Assembly (NCBI GenBank): GCA_949987705.1
Contig: OX465281.1
Span: forward strand, 78,810,543-78,874,542
Length of the DNA: 64,000 nucleotides
Direction: 5' to 3'
DNA from: Thereva unica
Lineage: Eukaryota > Arthropoda > Insecta > Diptera > Therevidae
Shown: piece by piece, positions 63,311-64,000 of the stretch
Numbering within the stretch: the first letter of the stretch is position 1
Layout: each line of letters opens with the position of its first letter
Program-made: the position numbers and the translations under genes
The notes under the pieces: model-generated
What the model saw: only the letters and a program-made list of their open reading frames with translations
Database searches by the model: none
What the model was told of the DNA's origin: nothing

Positions 63311-63943
63311 CTATTGTATTAACAACGTATTAAGCTCCTCAAAGGTAAGTATTTTTCCTTCCGCAACTCTCTTCAAGTGATGCTTAATACTTTTTACCCC
63401 TGCTTCCCAGAGTCCTCCGAAGTGAGGAGCGGTTGGAGGGTTGAAGTGCCACTGTATGCCATCATTAGCTAATTCCTCGGCTGCATTCCTTGCGACCATA
63501 TCTGTGGCCTTGATGGTTTGATCTTTTAATCGCTTATTCGCGCCCACAAAATTTGTCCCATTGTCTGAATAAATGTGTTTGCAAAGGCCTCGTCTTCCTA
63601 TAAAACGTCTGAGGGCAGCCAAAAAGGCATCTGTGGACATATCTGAGGCCACCTCGATATGAACGGCTTTGGTTGCCATGCAGATAAATACACAAAAATA
63701 ACCTTTATATATTTTGGCGCCCTTATGTTTCGACATTTTTATGTCGATTGGCCCAGCATAGTCTATTCCAACGTTTTCGAATGGGTTTGTTTGCGTAATT
63801 CTTACACTTGGTAGATTTCCCATCAATTGGGTTGGTGCTGTCGCTCGATACCTAATGCACTTTACGCATTTATGTATTCTTTCTTTTACAGCGGACATAC
63901 CATTTATGATCCAATACTGGGAGCGTGTTGCATTTAACACCAT
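63311..63943 (-). pseudogene. BEL/Pao integrase, partial, frameshifted at its end
   Basis: The frame contains the integrase core that inserts element cDNA into the genome. CVKCIRYRATAP is the end of the zinc-binding region, and VGIDYAGPIDI has the first catalytic Asp. YSDNGTNFVGANKRL has the second Asp, and FGGLWEAGVKSIKHHLKRV the catalytic Glu, so the D,D-35-E triad is present. It stops at a TAG near 63311. A single missing base in that area, relative to the family pattern, shifts the remaining protein into the frame seen at 62877-63287. The upstream polymerase is not resolved before the window edge, and the element probably extends beyond 64000. Confidence 0.85.
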
Positions 63944-64000
63944 CTGTGCTCCACCATGTAATGTTTTGCTATGGTAGTGATCAATGATTATATTTGTTAC

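Overview
The window looks like repeat-rich nuclear DNA of an arthropod, most likely an insect and plausibly a fly. The evidence is short AT-rich introns, the absence of prokaryotic gene packing, and the mix of transposons: CR1/Jockey-type and RTE-type non-LTR elements, a BEL/Pao element, a relic resembling P-element transposase with a THAP domain, hAT, Tc1/mariner-like and Helitron-like elements. The species call is inference. Apart from one host gene, nearly everything I can explain is mobile DNA or its debris.

Layout. Bases 1-6500 hold mostly unassigned AT-rich DNA, one TTAA-flanked inverted-repeat element (834-1576) and an RTE remnant split by a foldback insert (5351-5955). Bases 6500-14300 are a chain of DNA transposons whose boundaries can be read from perfect or near-perfect target duplications. 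They include a 2.4-kb hAT shell (7733-10164) that carries two MITEs and a LINE remnant inside it. Bases 14300-17200 contain a 123-bp repeat pair and a 1.6-kb foldback structure with two further MITEs nested in it. A minus-strand non-LTR element with one in-frame stop lies at about 17596-20940. It is followed by a THAP-domain fragment, a LINE 3' end, a minus-strand Helitron carrying 16 copies of a 118-bp repeat (22104-24557), and a P-transposase fragment that is probably the other half of the THAP gene. Bases 25300-32250 hold short repeats, an exact 586-bp tandem duplication, LINE debris and a diverged repeat pair.

The main gene is a single uninterrupted 18.8-kb coding exon (32712-51518) for a protein of 6268 residues. 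Its core is about 46 copies of a 116-residue unit (348 bp). Each unit is exactly four 29-residue modules that share the motif D-N-L-x-x-E-G, so about 185 modules run in register. The array is homogenised in the middle, degenerate at both ends, and shows multi-unit duplications. Likely UTR introns, a 10-codon upstream ORF and a poly(A) signal frame it. I do not recognise the family. A long structural or filament-associated protein, for example on microtubules of the sperm tail, is a hypothesis only.

Right of the gene is a three-level nested insertion (52197-56627): a MITE split by an RTE fragment that is itself split by a nearly full-length RTE whose reverse transcriptase has lost its catalytic motif. 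Further right are two Helitron-like 3' ends, a Ty3/gypsy relic, hairpins, and the integrase end and probable 3' LTR of a minus-strand BEL/Pao element that runs off the right edge.
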